Assembly (NCBI GenBank): GCA_009886625.1
Contig: QXZA01000029.1
Coordinates: forward strand, 102,024 to 166,023
Reading direction: 5' to 3'
Length of the DNA: 64,000 bases
Source: Flavobacteriaceae bacterium
GTDB taxonomy: Bacteria > Bacteroidota > Bacteroidia > Flavobacteriales > Flavobacteriaceae
Position 1 is the stretch's first letter, and each line of letters starts with the position of its first letter. A program made the position numbers and the translations under genes. Below, in pieces: positions 26,804 through 36,041 of this stretch. The notes under the pieces are model-generated. The model was not told the DNA's origin. It was given only the letters and a program-made list of their open reading frames with translations, and did no database searches.

Positions 26804-26830
26804 AAAAAAAAGCTCCACAAGGGAGCTTTT
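26804..26830 (-). terminator. Terminator of the HU gene
   Basis: On the minus strand AAAAGCTCC, a short loop and GGAGCT form a stem followed by a run of eight or more T. It lies 18 bases after the HU stop codon. Confidence 0.8.
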
Positions 26831-26848
26831 ATATCAATAATGTATGAT

Positions 26849-27121
26849 CTAGTTTACTGAACCTGATAATTCAGCACCTGCCTTAAACTTCACAACATTT
26901 TTAGCTGCAATTTTGATTGTAGCTCCAGTTTGTGGGTTTCTTCCGTCACGAGCAGCTCTTTTGGATACTGACCATGATCCGAATCCAACTAGAGATACAC
27001 GTCCTCCTTTTTTTAGAGTTCCACCAACGCTACCTAAAAAAGATTCAAGTGCTTTTTTTGCTGCTGCTTTAGAAATTCCAGCATCTGCCGCCATAGCGTC
27101 AATTAGTTCTGTTTTGTTCAT
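26849..27121 (-). CDS. hup: HU family histone-like DNA-binding protein
   Basis: A 90-residue nucleoid protein that bends and compacts DNA. The helical dimerisation half (TELIDAMAADAGISKAAAKK) is followed by VSLVGFGSWSVSKRAARDGR and NPQTGATIKIAAKNVVKFKA, the beta arms with the DNA-intercalating proline. Start at 27121 gives the standard length; the frame is open to 27181 but those codons overlap the promoter. A promoter with both -33 and -7 elements precedes it and a strong terminator follows, so it is a single-gene unit, as expected for an abundant protein. Confidence 0.95.
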   Translation of the reverse strand: MNKTELIDAMAADAGISKAAAKKALESFLGSVGGTLKKGGRVSLVGFGSWSVSKRAARDGRNPQTGATIKIAAKNVVKFKAGAELSGSVN

Positions 27122-27148
27122 AATGTTATATTTTATAAGGTTATACAA

Positions 27149-27178
27149 CAAATTTATACGGATTTTGGTAGGAGCAAA
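27149..27178 (-). promoter_or_regulatory. Promoter of the HU gene
   Basis: The minus strand reads TTTG, 18 bases, then TAAATTTG, a very good Bacteroidetes -33/-7 pair. The -7 box ends 27 bases before the ATG at 27121. Confidence 0.7.
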
Positions 27179-27241
27179 CAAATTCTATAAAAAATAAGTC
27201 GTTTTGTTAATAAGTAAGGATTTTTGTTGATAATGGGAACT

Positions 27242-28207
27242 TTATTTAGGTAAAACCTTTGCGTTTTCAACAAAAGAATAGCCATTCAATAGGGCTTGAG
27301 CGGTCATACGTTTTTTATTTGGAAGTTGAATTTCAGAACAATTTAAGTAGCCTTCCTTTGTTGCAATTAAAAGTTCACCATCAATAACACAAATTTGACC
27401 TATAGACTTAGTGTGTGTCATGTATACTGGATTGGCCTTAAAAATTTTAATTCTACCTTCTTCTTCATTATTGGAATACAGGAACCAGGCTCCAGGATAA
27501 GGACTTAATCCTCTTATTTTATTTATTATCACCTTCAGAGAATCATTCCAATTTATGCGAGTGTTTTCTGATGTTAGCTTTGGAGCTTCTTTCTCATCTC
27601 CACTAAGCTGTTGCTGTATAGGTTGCAAGCTATTATTCATTAACCCAACTAAGGTTTCCATAATCAAAGGAGCACCTAAACTTAGTAAAGCATCATGTAA
27701 TAGCCCAACTGTATCTTCTTCATTAATGGGAATCTCTTTCTGTAACAAAAGGGCACCCGTATCTATTGATTCATTTATTATAAAAGTAGATACACCAGTT
27801 TTTATTTCTCCATTGATTAAAACCCAATTAATTGGAGCAGCCCCACGATAATTAGGAAGCAAAGAAGCATGTAAGTTAATTGTACCCAATTTAGGGACTT
27901 GCCAAATCACTTTAGGCAACATTCTAAATGCAACAACAACTTGAATTTCAGGAGCTAGTTTTTTTAAGACAGCGACAAAAGATGGATCTTTTAAATTTTC
28001 AGGTTGCAAAAGGAACAGGTTTTGTTCCTCGCTATAAACCTTGACTGCAGACGCATTAATTTTTTTACCTCTACCTGCTTTTCTGTCGGGTGCTGTAACT
28101 ACAGCAAGAATGGGAAAGCCCTTTACAACCAATTTCTCTAAACAAAATCTAGCAAACTCAGGGGTTCCATAAAATATAATCTTGGGAAGATTCTGTTTTT
28201 CATTCAT
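27242..28207 (-). CDS. fmt: Methionyl-tRNA formyltransferase
   Basis: Formylates Met-tRNA-fMet for translation initiation. The N-terminal Rossmann part opens with KIIFYGTPEFARFCL, and the tetrahydrofolate site has NLHASLLPNYRGAAPINW with the HxSLLP catalytic motif. The C-terminal OB-fold domain begins near LSPYPGAWF. The ATG at 28207 gives 321 residues, the normal length, with an eight-base overlap with the recQ stop; the frame is open to an ATG at 28255 but that would overlap recQ by 56 bases. Confidence 0.95.
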   Translation of the reverse strand: MNEKQNLPKIIFYGTPEFARFCLEKLVVKGFPILAVVTAPDRKAGRGKKINASAVKVYSEEQNLFLLQPENLKDPSFVAVLKKLAPEIQVVVAFRMLPKVIWQVPKLGTINLHASLLPNYRGAAPINWVLINGEIKTGVSTFIINESIDTGALLLQKEIPINEEDTVGLLHDALLSLGAPLIMETLVGLMNNSLQPIQQQLSGDEKEAPKLTSENTRINWNDSLKVIINKIRGLSPYPGAWFLYSNNEEEGRIKIFKANPVYMTHTKSIGQICVIDGELLIATKEGYLNCSEIQLPNKKRMTAQALLNGYSFVENAKVLPK

Positions 28208-30092
28208 GTGTCCAATAGTACTTTTGAGATTGATTTTGTTTAATTTTTTGATCATTCAATAGGTTTTCTAACACTATTTGCAGGGCCATAGGCTCAAAAT
28301 ACAACTTTTGTTTTAACTCCTGAATAGAATGAGGCTGTGCTTTCAACAAAAGCATCAACTTACCTTCAAAGTCCTGCTCCGAATCTAATTCTTTTCTGCA
28401 TGAGTGGGAAGAACATTTTTCACAAACGCCTTGAACCGTATCGCCAAAATAGCCTAAAATCAGATTGCGTTTGCATAACTTCGTATTGAGAGTAAAGGAA
28501 ATCATTGCATCAATTTTTACTTTTTTTTGTTCAAAAAGAATTTTAGCATTTTGCAAAACAGGCTTTAAAGTGTACTGATCTTCTCTGGGGGTTTGAGGTA
28601 TTATATAAAAGTGAGCGCTCGGTACATTATACCTCAAATAGCCTAATTGTTGAAGAGACTCTAATGCAGCGTAAAACCGATCTTTTGAAAGTATAAGAGT
28701 AGTACATACCTTAGAGGGGGCCATAAAGGTGCTCTCGGTGAAAAAGTAAGGATACTTCCTCATTAAGAATTCCAAAACTTTGGCATCCGTTGTTTGCTGC
28801 TCAATAAAAGCTGTAGCTTGAGCAGGAGAACACTTTGCCTCCATTCTTATATACTTTTCTTTAATCGTATTTATAGAAAGAATCCCTTCACGATCAAATT
28901 GTTCTAAGCAATATAATGTCTTACGTCTGTTGCGCTTATAGCGTTCACAAAAATGATCAAAATCTAAAATACATACTTGATCAACCCCTTCTCCATAGGC
29001 AATTTGAAAAAAATTACAGAGATCTTTATAAGTTGCCGTTAGCTCTTGATTTGTAGGAATATAATTTAAAAATTGATTTGTTAATTCTTGAGGATCTCCT
29101 TCATGAAATAATAAATAAGCATTTGCCGTTTTTCCATCTCTTCCTGCCCTCCCCGTTTCTTGATAATAATGTTCAATACTTTCAGGAAGTTGCATATGTA
29201 TAAGGGTTCTTACATCAGCTTTGTCAATCCCCATGCCAAACGCGCTAGTAGCGGTTATGTGTTGTATAAAACCATTCTGCCAATCGCTAAGCTTCTTTTT
29301 CTTATCATCAGCGCTCAATCCACCATGAAAAAAATCACTAGAGAGGCCAGATTGATTAAAAAAATAGGCCAATTGTTCCGTTTGTCTCCTTGTATTACAG
29401 TAGATAATACTACTTCCTTTTTGGTGCCGTAAAATTTGAGCTGCCGTATTGTATTTGTCTTCTGTTTTCCAAATCTTATAGGCTAAATTGGGACGTTTAA
29501 AAGATTGTCGAAATACTTTAGGTTCCTTAAACACTAACTCACTTTGAATATCATGAACCACCTTTGGGGTTGCAGAAGCCGTAAGTGCTAAAACAGGAAG
29601 TGAAGGGAAAATAGACCTGATCTTATTTATTTTGCGATAGGCAGGTCGAAAATCATGACCCCACTCTGAAATACAATGTGCCTCATCTATAGCAATAAGA
29701 GACAATGGAGCTTGAGAAATTTGTTGAAGAAAAAGGTCATTAGTAAGCCGTTCTGGAGAGGTATATACTACTTTATAATTTCCGTAAATACAATTATCTA
29801 TTTGTTGAGAGAGGGGCAAACTTTTGGGATGTGATTCAAAATACATCGCTTTAATGCCTCGATGCTCAAGGCTTTTTACTTGATCTTCCATTAATGCAAT
29901 TAGAGGAGAGATTACCAGGGCTGTACCTTCCATTAGTAATGCTGGAAGTTGATAACACAAAGATTTCCCTCCTCCTGTAGGCAATAAAGCAAGGGTGTCA
30001 TTGCCCTCTAAAATCGAGGTAATAATATCCTTCTGTAAGGGTTTGAATGAGGAAAAGCCCCAATACTTCGTTAAGATTTGCTGTTTATTCAT
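28200..30092 (-). CDS. recQ: RecQ family ATP-dependent DNA helicase
   Basis: A 630-residue 3'-5' helicase acting in recombination repair. Walker A is LPTGGGKSLCYQLPAL, the DEAH box is IDEAHCISEWGHDFRP, and SAFGMGIDKADVRTLIH with QETGRAGRDG are the later helicase motifs. The zinc-binding RQC region has CKRNLILGYFGD and VCEKCSSHSC. No clear HRDC domain is seen at the end, as in many Bacteroidota short forms. It overlaps the upstream AAA gene and the downstream fmt by eight bases each, so the three are probably one operon. Confidence 0.93.
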   Translation of the reverse strand: MNKQQILTKYWGFSSFKPLQKDIITSILEGNDTLALLPTGGGKSLCYQLPALLMEGTALVISPLIALMEDQVKSLEHRGIKAMYFESHPKSLPLSQQIDNCIYGNYKVVYTSPERLTNDLFLQQISQAPLSLIAIDEAHCISEWGHDFRPAYRKINKIRSIFPSLPVLALTASATPKVVHDIQSELVFKEPKVFRQSFKRPNLAYKIWKTEDKYNTAAQILRHQKGSSIIYCNTRRQTEQLAYFFNQSGLSSDFFHGGLSADDKKKKLSDWQNGFIQHITATSAFGMGIDKADVRTLIHMQLPESIEHYYQETGRAGRDGKTANAYLLFHEGDPQELTNQFLNYIPTNQELTATYKDLCNFFQIAYGEGVDQVCILDFDHFCERYKRNRRKTLYCLEQFDREGILSINTIKEKYIRMEAKCSPAQATAFIEQQTTDAKVLEFLMRKYPYFFTESTFMAPSKVCTTLILSKDRFYAALESLQQLGYLRYNVPSAHFYIIPQTPREDQYTLKPVLQNAKILFEQKKVKIDAMISFTLNTKLCKRNLILGYFGDTVQGVCEKCSSHSCRKELDSEQDFEGKLMLLLKAQPHSIQELKQKLYFEPMALQIVLENLLNDQKIKQNQSQKYYWTHE

Positions 30093-30657
30093 TCCTATCT
30101 TCCAAATAATGTAAAATAAATTTAACCCGTTCGGTTACACTAATTTTTGGAACAATTACAACTTCATGGTCTTCCTCATAGATCCGTTTGATATAAGGGA
30201 AATACTGTTGTGCTTCTTCAAAAGTTTCCATTCTTTGTGCATCATTTTTATAAATTGATTCCCAAGGATCTAACAAAAAAACAATATCATACGAAAATGC
30301 TGTAACACGTTCTTTCCACAGTGCATTTGCTTTCCCAAGTGCATCCAAATAGGCAAAAATATCGTGTAATCCGCGGTCAAAAAAAACATAGGGATCCTTC
30401 GTCTTGATGGAAAGTGAACTTGCATGTTTAAACTGTTCTTTCCTTCCTAAAAAAAGGCGCTCACTAAAAGCAAAGGGATCTGAAAGAAAAGCATTCGCAT
30501 TACCCTTTTCCTTACCTTCTTCAATAATTGTTCTTGAATATTCATTAAAAACAGTATGTCCTTTAGCATATAGTTCCGTGACAACACTTGTCTTTCCGGC
30601 TCCAGGACTTCCGCTAATCACTATTTTTTTGTTCTGCATCAATGCATTTTTTATCAA
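30085..30657 (-). CDS. AAA_28-type ATPase (NadR-like P-loop protein)
   Basis: A 190-residue P-loop protein. Walker A is ISGSPGAGKTS near the N-terminus, YVFFDRGLHDIFAYL is the Walker B and DR.. motif, and IVFLLDPWESIYKNDAQRM is the lid segment of the AAA_28 family (related to NadR ribosylnicotinamide kinase and other small-molecule kinases). It probably phosphorylates a nucleotide-like or polyphosphate substrate; which one is unknown. Overlap with recQ of eight bases indicates a shared transcript. Confidence 0.75.
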   Translation of the reverse strand: MIKNALMQNKKIVISGSPGAGKTSVVTELYAKGHTVFNEYSRTIIEEGKEKGNANAFLSDPFAFSERLFLGRKEQFKHASSLSIKTKDPYVFFDRGLHDIFAYLDALGKANALWKERVTAFSYDIVFLLDPWESIYKNDAQRMETFEEAQQYFPYIKRIYEEDHEVVIVPKISVTERVKFILHYLEDRNE

Positions 30658-30693
30658 CTATAAAACCAGTATCTTTACACAAAAGTAATCGCC

Positions 30694-30987
30694 TTGTTGA
30701 AAAACGATACTTCGTCTGAAGAATTTTATTTAAAATTTAGCGAACAGCTTGCTGAATCTCAAGCCTGGCCAGGAATTTATATGTTTAAATTTGTGGTGAA
30801 ATCAGAATCGTCTCACTTGGAAACTTTAAAGGCACTTTTTGATTCTGATAGGACTGATTTTTCAGAAAAATTATCTTCGAAGAAAACCTTTACGAGTTTA
30901 ACGATCAAAGTACGCATGGATTCTCCAGAGCAGGTCATCTCAATTTATAAAAAGTCTAGTACCTTAGAAGGGGTAATGGCTTTGTAA
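30694..30987 (+). CDS. DUF493 (YbeD-like) protein with a TTG start
   Basis: A 97-residue protein with a small ferredoxin-like fold: WPGIYMFKFVVKSES followed by KTFTSLTIKVRMDSPEQVI and a final IYKKSSTLEGVMAL match DUF493. E. coli YbeD is the best known relative; no function is established here. No ATG exists in frame before conserved sequence; TTG codons at 30694 and 30697 are the only reasonable starts. A near-match -7 box (TATCTTTA, 30670-30677) lies about 16 bases upstream and supports this start. Confidence 0.8.
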   Translation: MLKNDTSSEEFYLKFSEQLAESQAWPGIYMFKFVVKSESSHLETLKALFDSDRTDFSEKLSSKKTFTSLTIKVRMDSPEQVISIYKKSSTLEGVMAL

Positions 30988-31072
30988 TTTTAACTAAAAA
31001 CAGTGTTGATTCAATTGATTTTATTACTTTGCATCATTATTGAACTACACTCAGCAATTAGCAATTCTTTTT

Positions 31073-31714
31073 ATGGAAACCTTGCAATACAACACTAAGC
31101 GCAAGCAATTAATTATCCCAGAATACGGAAGACACATCCACATCATGATTGAACAAACCATGGCGGAAACAGATGCTGTTGAACGAAATAAAAAAGCAAA
31201 AGCCATCATCGGTGTGATGGGAAATCTAAATCCTCATTTACGTGATGTCCCTGATTTCCAACACAAGCTTTGGGATCAATTTTTTATTATGGCAAATTTC
31301 GATATAGATGTAGATAGTCCTTTTGAAAAGCCACAAGCAGAAATATTGGCTGCAAAACCAGGAAAATTAGCATACCCTCAAAATTTCCCTAAATACCGGT
31401 TTTATGGAAATAACATCAAACGAATGATTGATGTTGCTATTAACTGGGAAGAAAATGAACTCAAAGAAGTATTAGTGTTTACCATTGCCAACCACATGAA
31501 AAAATGTTTTTTAGGGTGGAATAAGGATACCGTAGAAGATGCTGTCATACTAGGGCATTTGGACGAGCTTTCAAACGGAAAACTAAAGGTAGCTGCAGCT
31601 CAATTACCTTTAACAGACTCTTCAGAGTTATTGAAATTCAAAACCAAAAATGGTAATGGCCCCAAAAGCAACATGAAGAAAAATCCAAAAAGAAACAACA
31701 GAAAACGATACTAA
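31073..31714 (+). CDS. DUF4290 protein
   Basis: A 213-residue cytosolic protein nearly unique to Bacteroidota, beginning METLQYNTKRKQLIIPEYGR, the family's conserved start. YRFYGNNIKRMIDVAINWEE and TIANHMKKCFLGWNKDT are further conserved segments. The tail (about 20 residues) is rich in Lys, Asn and Arg and may bind nucleic acid; this is an inference. The frame extends upstream to TTG 31040, but the family start is the ATG at 31073. It is separated from murA by seven bases, the usual neighbour in this phylum. Confidence 0.85.
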   Translation: METLQYNTKRKQLIIPEYGRHIHIMIEQTMAETDAVERNKKAKAIIGVMGNLNPHLRDVPDFQHKLWDQFFIMANFDIDVDSPFEKPQAEILAAKPGKLAYPQNFPKYRFYGNNIKRMIDVAINWEENELKEVLVFTIANHMKKCFLGWNKDTVEDAVILGHLDELSNGKLKVAAAQLPLTDSSELLKFKTKNGNGPKSNMKKNPKRNNRKRY

Positions 31715-31721
31715 ATAATCC

Positions 31722-33035
31722 ATGGAATCATTCGTTATTGAAGGGGGGCATCCATTAAAAGGCTCCATTACTCCACAAGGCGCCAAAAATGAAGCTTTAC
31801 AAATTCTTTGCGCTGTATTACTTACTTCCGAAGTAATCCATATTCATAATATACCTGACATTGTTGATGTCAATAAACTCATACAATTATTAAGAAATTT
31901 TGGTGTAAAGGTTGAAAAACTAAGTAAAGGAAGTTATCGCTTTCAAGCGGATGCTATTGACTTAGATTATTTGACCTCTGATCAGTTTAAAATTGACGGA
32001 AAAGGACTTCGGGGTTCTATCATGTTAGTTGGCCCCCTTTTGGCTCGTTTTGGAAAAGGAAGTATCCCAAGACCAGGAGGAGATAAAATTGGAAGACGTC
32101 GTTTAGACACTCATTTTGAGGGACTTATAAAATTAGGGGCTTCTTTTAATTACAATAAAGAAGATTATTTCTACAGTGTTGAAGCCACCAAATTAGTAGG
32201 AACAGACATGCTTTTAGATGAAGCTTCAGTAACAGGAACAGCCAATATATTAATGGCTGCAGTTTTGGCTAAGGGAACAACTAGTATTTATAATGCTGCT
32301 TGTGAACCCTATTTGCAACAACTTTGTCTCATGCTCAATAGAATGGGTGCTAATATTAGCGGAATAGGGTCAAATTTATTAATCATTGAAGGAGTTAAAC
32401 AACTAGGTGGAACAGAGCACACTCTTTTACCTGACATGATTGAAATTGGAAGTTGGGTTGGTCTAGCTGCCATGACCCAAAGTGAAATTATAATCAAAAA
32501 TGTGCGTTGGGAATATTTAGGCCAAATGCCAAATATTTTTAGAAAACTAGGGATAACCCTCGAAAAAAAGGGGGATGACATTTTCATCCCTGCTCATAAC
32601 AATGGGTATGAGGTACAGAGTTATATCGATGGTTCCATCCTCACAATTTCTGATGCACCTTGGCCCGGATTTACACCAGACTTACTCAGTATCATTTTAG
32701 TGGTAGCGACTCAAGCTAAAGGAAGTGTCCTTGTACATCAAAAAATGTTTGAAAGCCGTTTGTTCTTTGTCGACAAATTGATAGACATGGGTGCCAAAAT
32801 TATTTTATGTGACCCACACAGAGCTTCTGTGATAGGAAATGATTTTGAATCAAAGCTTAATGCAGCAACTCTAACTTCACCTGATATTAGAGCAGGAATT
32901 TCATTGCTTATCGCTGCACTTTCAGCAAATGGAACTAGCACCATACACAATATCGAACAAATTGATAGAGGGTATGAAGATATTGAAAACCGATTGAAAA
33001 AAATCGGAGCAAAAATAAAACGTATTAAAACCTAA
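31722..33035 (+). CDS. murA: UDP-N-acetylglucosamine 1-carboxyvinyltransferase MurA
   Basis: First committed step of peptidoglycan synthesis: transfers enolpyruvate from PEP to UDP-GlcNAc. The 437-residue protein has the two inside-out alpha/beta domains, KNEALQILCAVLL near the N-terminus and DIRAGISLLIAALSANG near the C-terminus. The loop that holds the reactive cysteine of E. coli MurA (Cys115 in GGCTIGARP) reads GGDKIGRRR here, with Asp121 in place of Cys. Enzymes with Asp at this place remain active but are not alkylated by fosfomycin. Confidence 0.95.
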   Translation: MESFVIEGGHPLKGSITPQGAKNEALQILCAVLLTSEVIHIHNIPDIVDVNKLIQLLRNFGVKVEKLSKGSYRFQADAIDLDYLTSDQFKIDGKGLRGSIMLVGPLLARFGKGSIPRPGGDKIGRRRLDTHFEGLIKLGASFNYNKEDYFYSVEATKLVGTDMLLDEASVTGTANILMAAVLAKGTTSIYNAACEPYLQQLCLMLNRMGANISGIGSNLLIIEGVKQLGGTEHTLLPDMIEIGSWVGLAAMTQSEIIIKNVRWEYLGQMPNIFRKLGITLEKKGDDIFIPAHNNGYEVQSYIDGSILTISDAPWPGFTPDLLSIILVVATQAKGSVLVHQKMFESRLFFVDKLIDMGAKIILCDPHRASVIGNDFESKLNAATLTSPDIRAGISLLIAALSANGTSTIHNIEQIDRGYEDIENRLKKIGAKIKRIKT

Positions 33036-33053
33036 ATTTAAATTCCACCCCCC

Positions 33054-33846
33054 ATGGAAAATAAATCACTACTCCTACTCTCTTGCTGTATCCTCTCCCT
33101 ATTCCTCTCCCTAACCATAGGAGCCCCTTCCCTATGTTAATATTGGACTATTAAATAAAAATATAGGAACAGTCTCGGATGAGACTGGCTATTTTGAATT
33201 GGAAGTAAATACAAAACAAAATAGTCTTGATACGCTTCGTTTTTCTATGATTGGTTTTGAAACTAAATCTTACACCTTAAATGATTTTATAAATCAAAAT
33301 GAAATTGAAGTTTATCTTACTGAGAAATCAACAGCCCTAGATGAAGTGATATTAAGCTCTAAAAGAAAGAACTATCAAACTAAAATATTAGGAAACAAGA
33401 CAACTTCTAAAGCACTCTATGCCGCCTTTACTTCCAACAAACTAGGAAATGAAATGGGATTTATTGTTCGAGCTAGAAAACACCCTATGATCCTAAAAAA
33501 GTTCAACATTTCTCTAGTCGAAAATGATTACGGTCCTATTAAGTTCCGTCTTAATATATATGATGTACTTAATGGTCTCCCAAACAAAACACTCCTAACA
33601 GACAATATCTTTATTGAAACACAAGATAGTTCAGGAATTGTAAGCCTTGATTTGACACCTTATGAAATTATACTAGATCAAGACTTTTTCATCGCCATAG
33701 AATGGATAGAGGACTTGGGTCCAGGTAAACTCTATTTCTCGGGAGGATTTTTTGGAGCTCCACTTTTTGCTAGAGAAGTGAGTCAGGGAACTTGGGAAAA
33801 AATCGGAACGGCAAGTGTAGGGATGAATGTTGAGGTGCGCTATTGA
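33054..33846 (+). pseudogene. Carboxypeptidase-regulatory-like exported protein, frameshifted at its N-terminus
   Basis: The ATG at 33054 opens a 28-codon signal peptide frame (MENKSLLLLSCC then a Leu/Ser-rich core) that ends at a TAA at 33138. The neighbouring frame, open from the TAG at 33118, reads EPLPYVNIGLLNKNIGTVSD and on through 33846 without interruption; this is the usual carboxypeptidase-like (CarbopepD_reg_2) motif of Bacteroidota, here followed by a domain of about 150 residues. The TTG at 33199 is the first conventional start in that frame but lies inside the domain. Part of the N-terminal domain appears to be deleted as well as shifted. It may be a broken gene or a sequencing error. 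Its 3' end overlaps the convergent DUF1801 gene by seven bases. Confidence 0.6.
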
Positions 33847-34256
33847 TCTTTATCTACCATAGGCGAAATACTAGTTTTTATGATGTTTTTTAGAGCCTTT
33901 AAAACCACATCATCAAGCCTTTTGATATAGAGATAGCCTTTACCTTTTTTATGCTTTCCTAATGTGCTGAAATCAATAGATTGATGAGAAATATCACACA
34001 TTAAATAAAGAGTCAAAGCGTTCTTTCTGGGGGAAAAGCCTGTTAAAAACCAATCTCCCTCTCTACCGCTCGCATATTTATAATGATAATCACCAAAGCC
34101 AATGATGGAAGTTCCCCAAAGTACACCTTGACTGCTAGTGATTTTTTCCATGAGACGGTAGAGGGTCCAACTGTCTTTTTTTCTCTGTTCAGGAATTAAA
34201 TCATCTAAGAATAGTTTAACTGAACGTGTTGTAGGTTTTGTTTTATTGGTAGACAT
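33840..34256 (-). CDS. DUF1801 protein (YdhG/frataxin-like fold)
   Basis: A 138-residue cytosolic protein: VKLFLDDLIPEQRKKDSWTL starts the family, GTSIIGFGDYHYKYASGREG is its most conserved part, and LYLMCDISHQSIDFSTLGKH and GYLYIKRLDDV follow. The function of DUF1801 is unknown. It is the last gene of the photolyase operon, 26 bases after the TIGR03643 gene, so it may be co-induced with it. Confidence 0.85.
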   Translation of the reverse strand: MSTNKTKPTTRSVKLFLDDLIPEQRKKDSWTLYRLMEKITSSQGVLWGTSIIGFGDYHYKYASGREGDWFLTGFSPRKNALTLYLMCDISHQSIDFSTLGKHKKGKGYLYIKRLDDVVLKALKNIIKTSISPMVDKDQ

Positions 34257-34282
34257 GAGTTTTTGTAATTAAAATATAAAAA

Positions 34283-34567
34283 TCATCGTTTAGATACTTT
34301 GTTATTGCTAATATTTCTTTGACGAGAACATTTAAAACGATCTACTGTTTCCGAGCGACTTTTTGCATGCTTTGTCTTTCTACCCTGAACTCTTGCCCTC
34401 CACATTTTAAAACTAGTGGGTTTCATTTCTCTTCGCATCAATTTAATCACTTGCTGTTCTTTTAATCCGAATTGAAGTAAAATAGCATCAAAGGGTGTGC
34501 GGTCTTCCCATGCCATTTCAATTATTCGATCAATTTGAATTTCATTTAATTCTACTTTTTCTTTCAT
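34283..34567 (-). CDS. TIGR03643 family protein
   Basis: A 94-residue, strongly basic protein. IDRIIEMAWEDRTPFDAI, FGLKEQQVIKLMRREMKP and SFKMWRARVQGRKTKH are the conserved blocks of TIGR03643; the helix pair in the first half resembles a helix-turn-helix and could bind DNA, an inference. The family is often encoded beside photolyase and cryptochrome genes, as here. One base separates it from the preceding photolyase gene stop. After the conserved part the tail is rich in Arg, Lys and Ser. Confidence 0.85.
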   Translation of the reverse strand: MKEKVELNEIQIDRIIEMAWEDRTPFDAILLQFGLKEQQVIKLMRREMKPTSFKMWRARVQGRKTKHAKSRSETVDRFKCSRQRNISNNKVSKR

Positions 34568-34568
34568 C

Positions 34569-36041
34569 TTAACTTCTATTGGGCAGAGTGTGCCGATTTA
34601 ATATTCGCTTACTTTCTTTTCTAACCAAGCTGTTTTTTTGGAGATTCCAAAGTGTTTGACTTGCTCGTTCTCTCGTTTTTTCTATATCTACTATTGGAGC
34701 AGGATAATCCTGTCCTAAATTAAAATCGTAAAGTATTGATTCCATTGGAGTAATTTCCCAAGGAGTATGCAAAAAACGTTTGGGAAGTTTATGAAGTTCT
34801 GGAATCCATTGCAATACAAAGTTACCTTCTGGGTCATGTTCCATTCCATTCTTAACTGGATTGTATATTCTAAGAGTATTGATTCCTGTTTCTCCAGCTT
34901 GCATTTGAATTTGTGGAAAATGAATCCCCGGTTCAAAATCTAAAAACTGTCTTGCTAAAAATCCAGAAATTGCTTGCCAAGGTTGCCATAATTGATGAAT
35001 AACAAATGATACGACCAAAGCACGCATTCTGAAATTTAAATAGCCTGTGGTGACCAAACAACGCATGGCTGCGTCTACCATCGGAATACCCGTTTGACCT
35101 GTCTCCCACGCCTTTAAATAGTCTAAACGTTTTTCTTTAACCAAAGCATGATATCCTTTATTAATACTTTCAAACTCCATGCGACACTCCATTTCAAACT
35201 TTTGAATAAAATGAGCTTGCCATCGCAATCGCGAACCAAAGGAAGTGAGTGCTCTAGTCGTTTTTCCACTTTCTTTTTCTTCTTGTGTTCGCTGTAGCAC
35301 TTGACGCATTGAAATATTCCCCCAAGCAATATAAGGCGATAAACGACTACAACTCTTTCTAGCAAGATCAGGTTTAGAAATATGCTTTTGATAATTCAAA
35401 TACCGTTGATCAAAAAAAGAATTGAGATAACGCCTCGCATTTTGTTCTCCTCCCGGCTGAAACTTCTTTGATTTAGAAGTAGTCAAATCCATTACTTCAA
35501 ACTGCTTTTCTAATTCAACAATGACAGTAGAAGAAAGAAGTTTGTTCTTTGAGGGGGAAAATTTAAAAAGGGGTAAATTCATATGGGCTGTCCACAAATG
35601 AATCCATTTTTTTCGATTGGGTAATCTTCTAAAAACTCCCTGCTGTAAAAATTCATTCCATTGCACTTCCCTGTGATCTGCCCACTGCTGTACTTCTTTA
35701 TCACGATCAAAAGTGAGACTAATTCCCGTTTCTTGATGAGAATACAATGCTATGGAATACTCTTTTGCTAATTTTTCAAATGTCTCAACAGCTGAACCTT
35801 TTACACAGAGAATATGTGTATTAAGCTGTCTTAGTTGTTGATTCAAATCTTCAAGTGATTGCTTTATAAAATCAAAATGTCTAGCACTATAGTGAAAGTC
35901 ATTAAGCAATATATCTTCAAAAAGATATACAATTAAACACTTCTTATTCGTAGAAATAGCTTGACACAAGGCCTCATGGTCTGATAAACGTATATCTCTT
36001 TTTAACCAAATAACATTAAGATGTTTTCTATCAGAATGCAT
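34569..36041 (-). CDS. Photolyase/cryptochrome family flavoprotein, subclass uncertain
   Basis: A 490-residue protein with an N-terminal alpha/beta photolyase domain ([16 protein letters not shown]) and a C-terminal FAD-binding helical domain: [43 protein letters not shown], then [20 protein letters not shown] and [16 protein letters not shown]. The [10 protein letters not shown] and NFRMR motifs line the FAD site. It differs from the class I enzyme at 38989 in lacking WRxxxN spacing of that class. Whether it repairs DNA or signals is unknown. The ATG at 36041 was preferred, giving an 11-base overlap with the preceding gene; an in-frame ATG at 36110 would overlap it by 80. Confidence 0.8.
   Translation of the reverse strand: MHSDRKHLNVIWLKRDIRLSDHEALCQAISTNKKCLIVYLFEDILLNDFHYSARHFDFIKQSLEDLNQQLRQLNTHILCVKGSAVETFEKLAKEYSIALYSHQETGISLTFDRDKEVQQWADHREVQWNEFLQQGVFRRLPNRKKWIHLWTAHMNLPLFKFSPSKNKLLSSTVIVELEKQFEVMDLTTSKSKKFQPGGEQNARRYLNSFFDQRYLNYQKHISKPDLARKSCSRLSPYIAWGNISMRQVLQRTQEEKESGKTTRALTSFGSRLRWQAHFIQKFEMECRMEFESINKGYHALVKEKRLDYLKAWETGQTGIPMVDAAMRCLVTTGYLNFRMRALVVSFVIHQLWQPWQAISGFLARQFLDFEPGIHFPQIQMQAGETGINTLRIYNPVKNGMEHDPEGNFVLQWIPELHKLPKRFLHTPWEITPMESILYDFNLGQDYPAPIVDIEKTRERASQTLWNLQKNSLVRKESKRILNRHTLPNRS

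Noticed and set aside
32309..32587. A minus-strand frame opposite murA
   Set aside because: Composition follows the complement of murA codons; no start context or motif.
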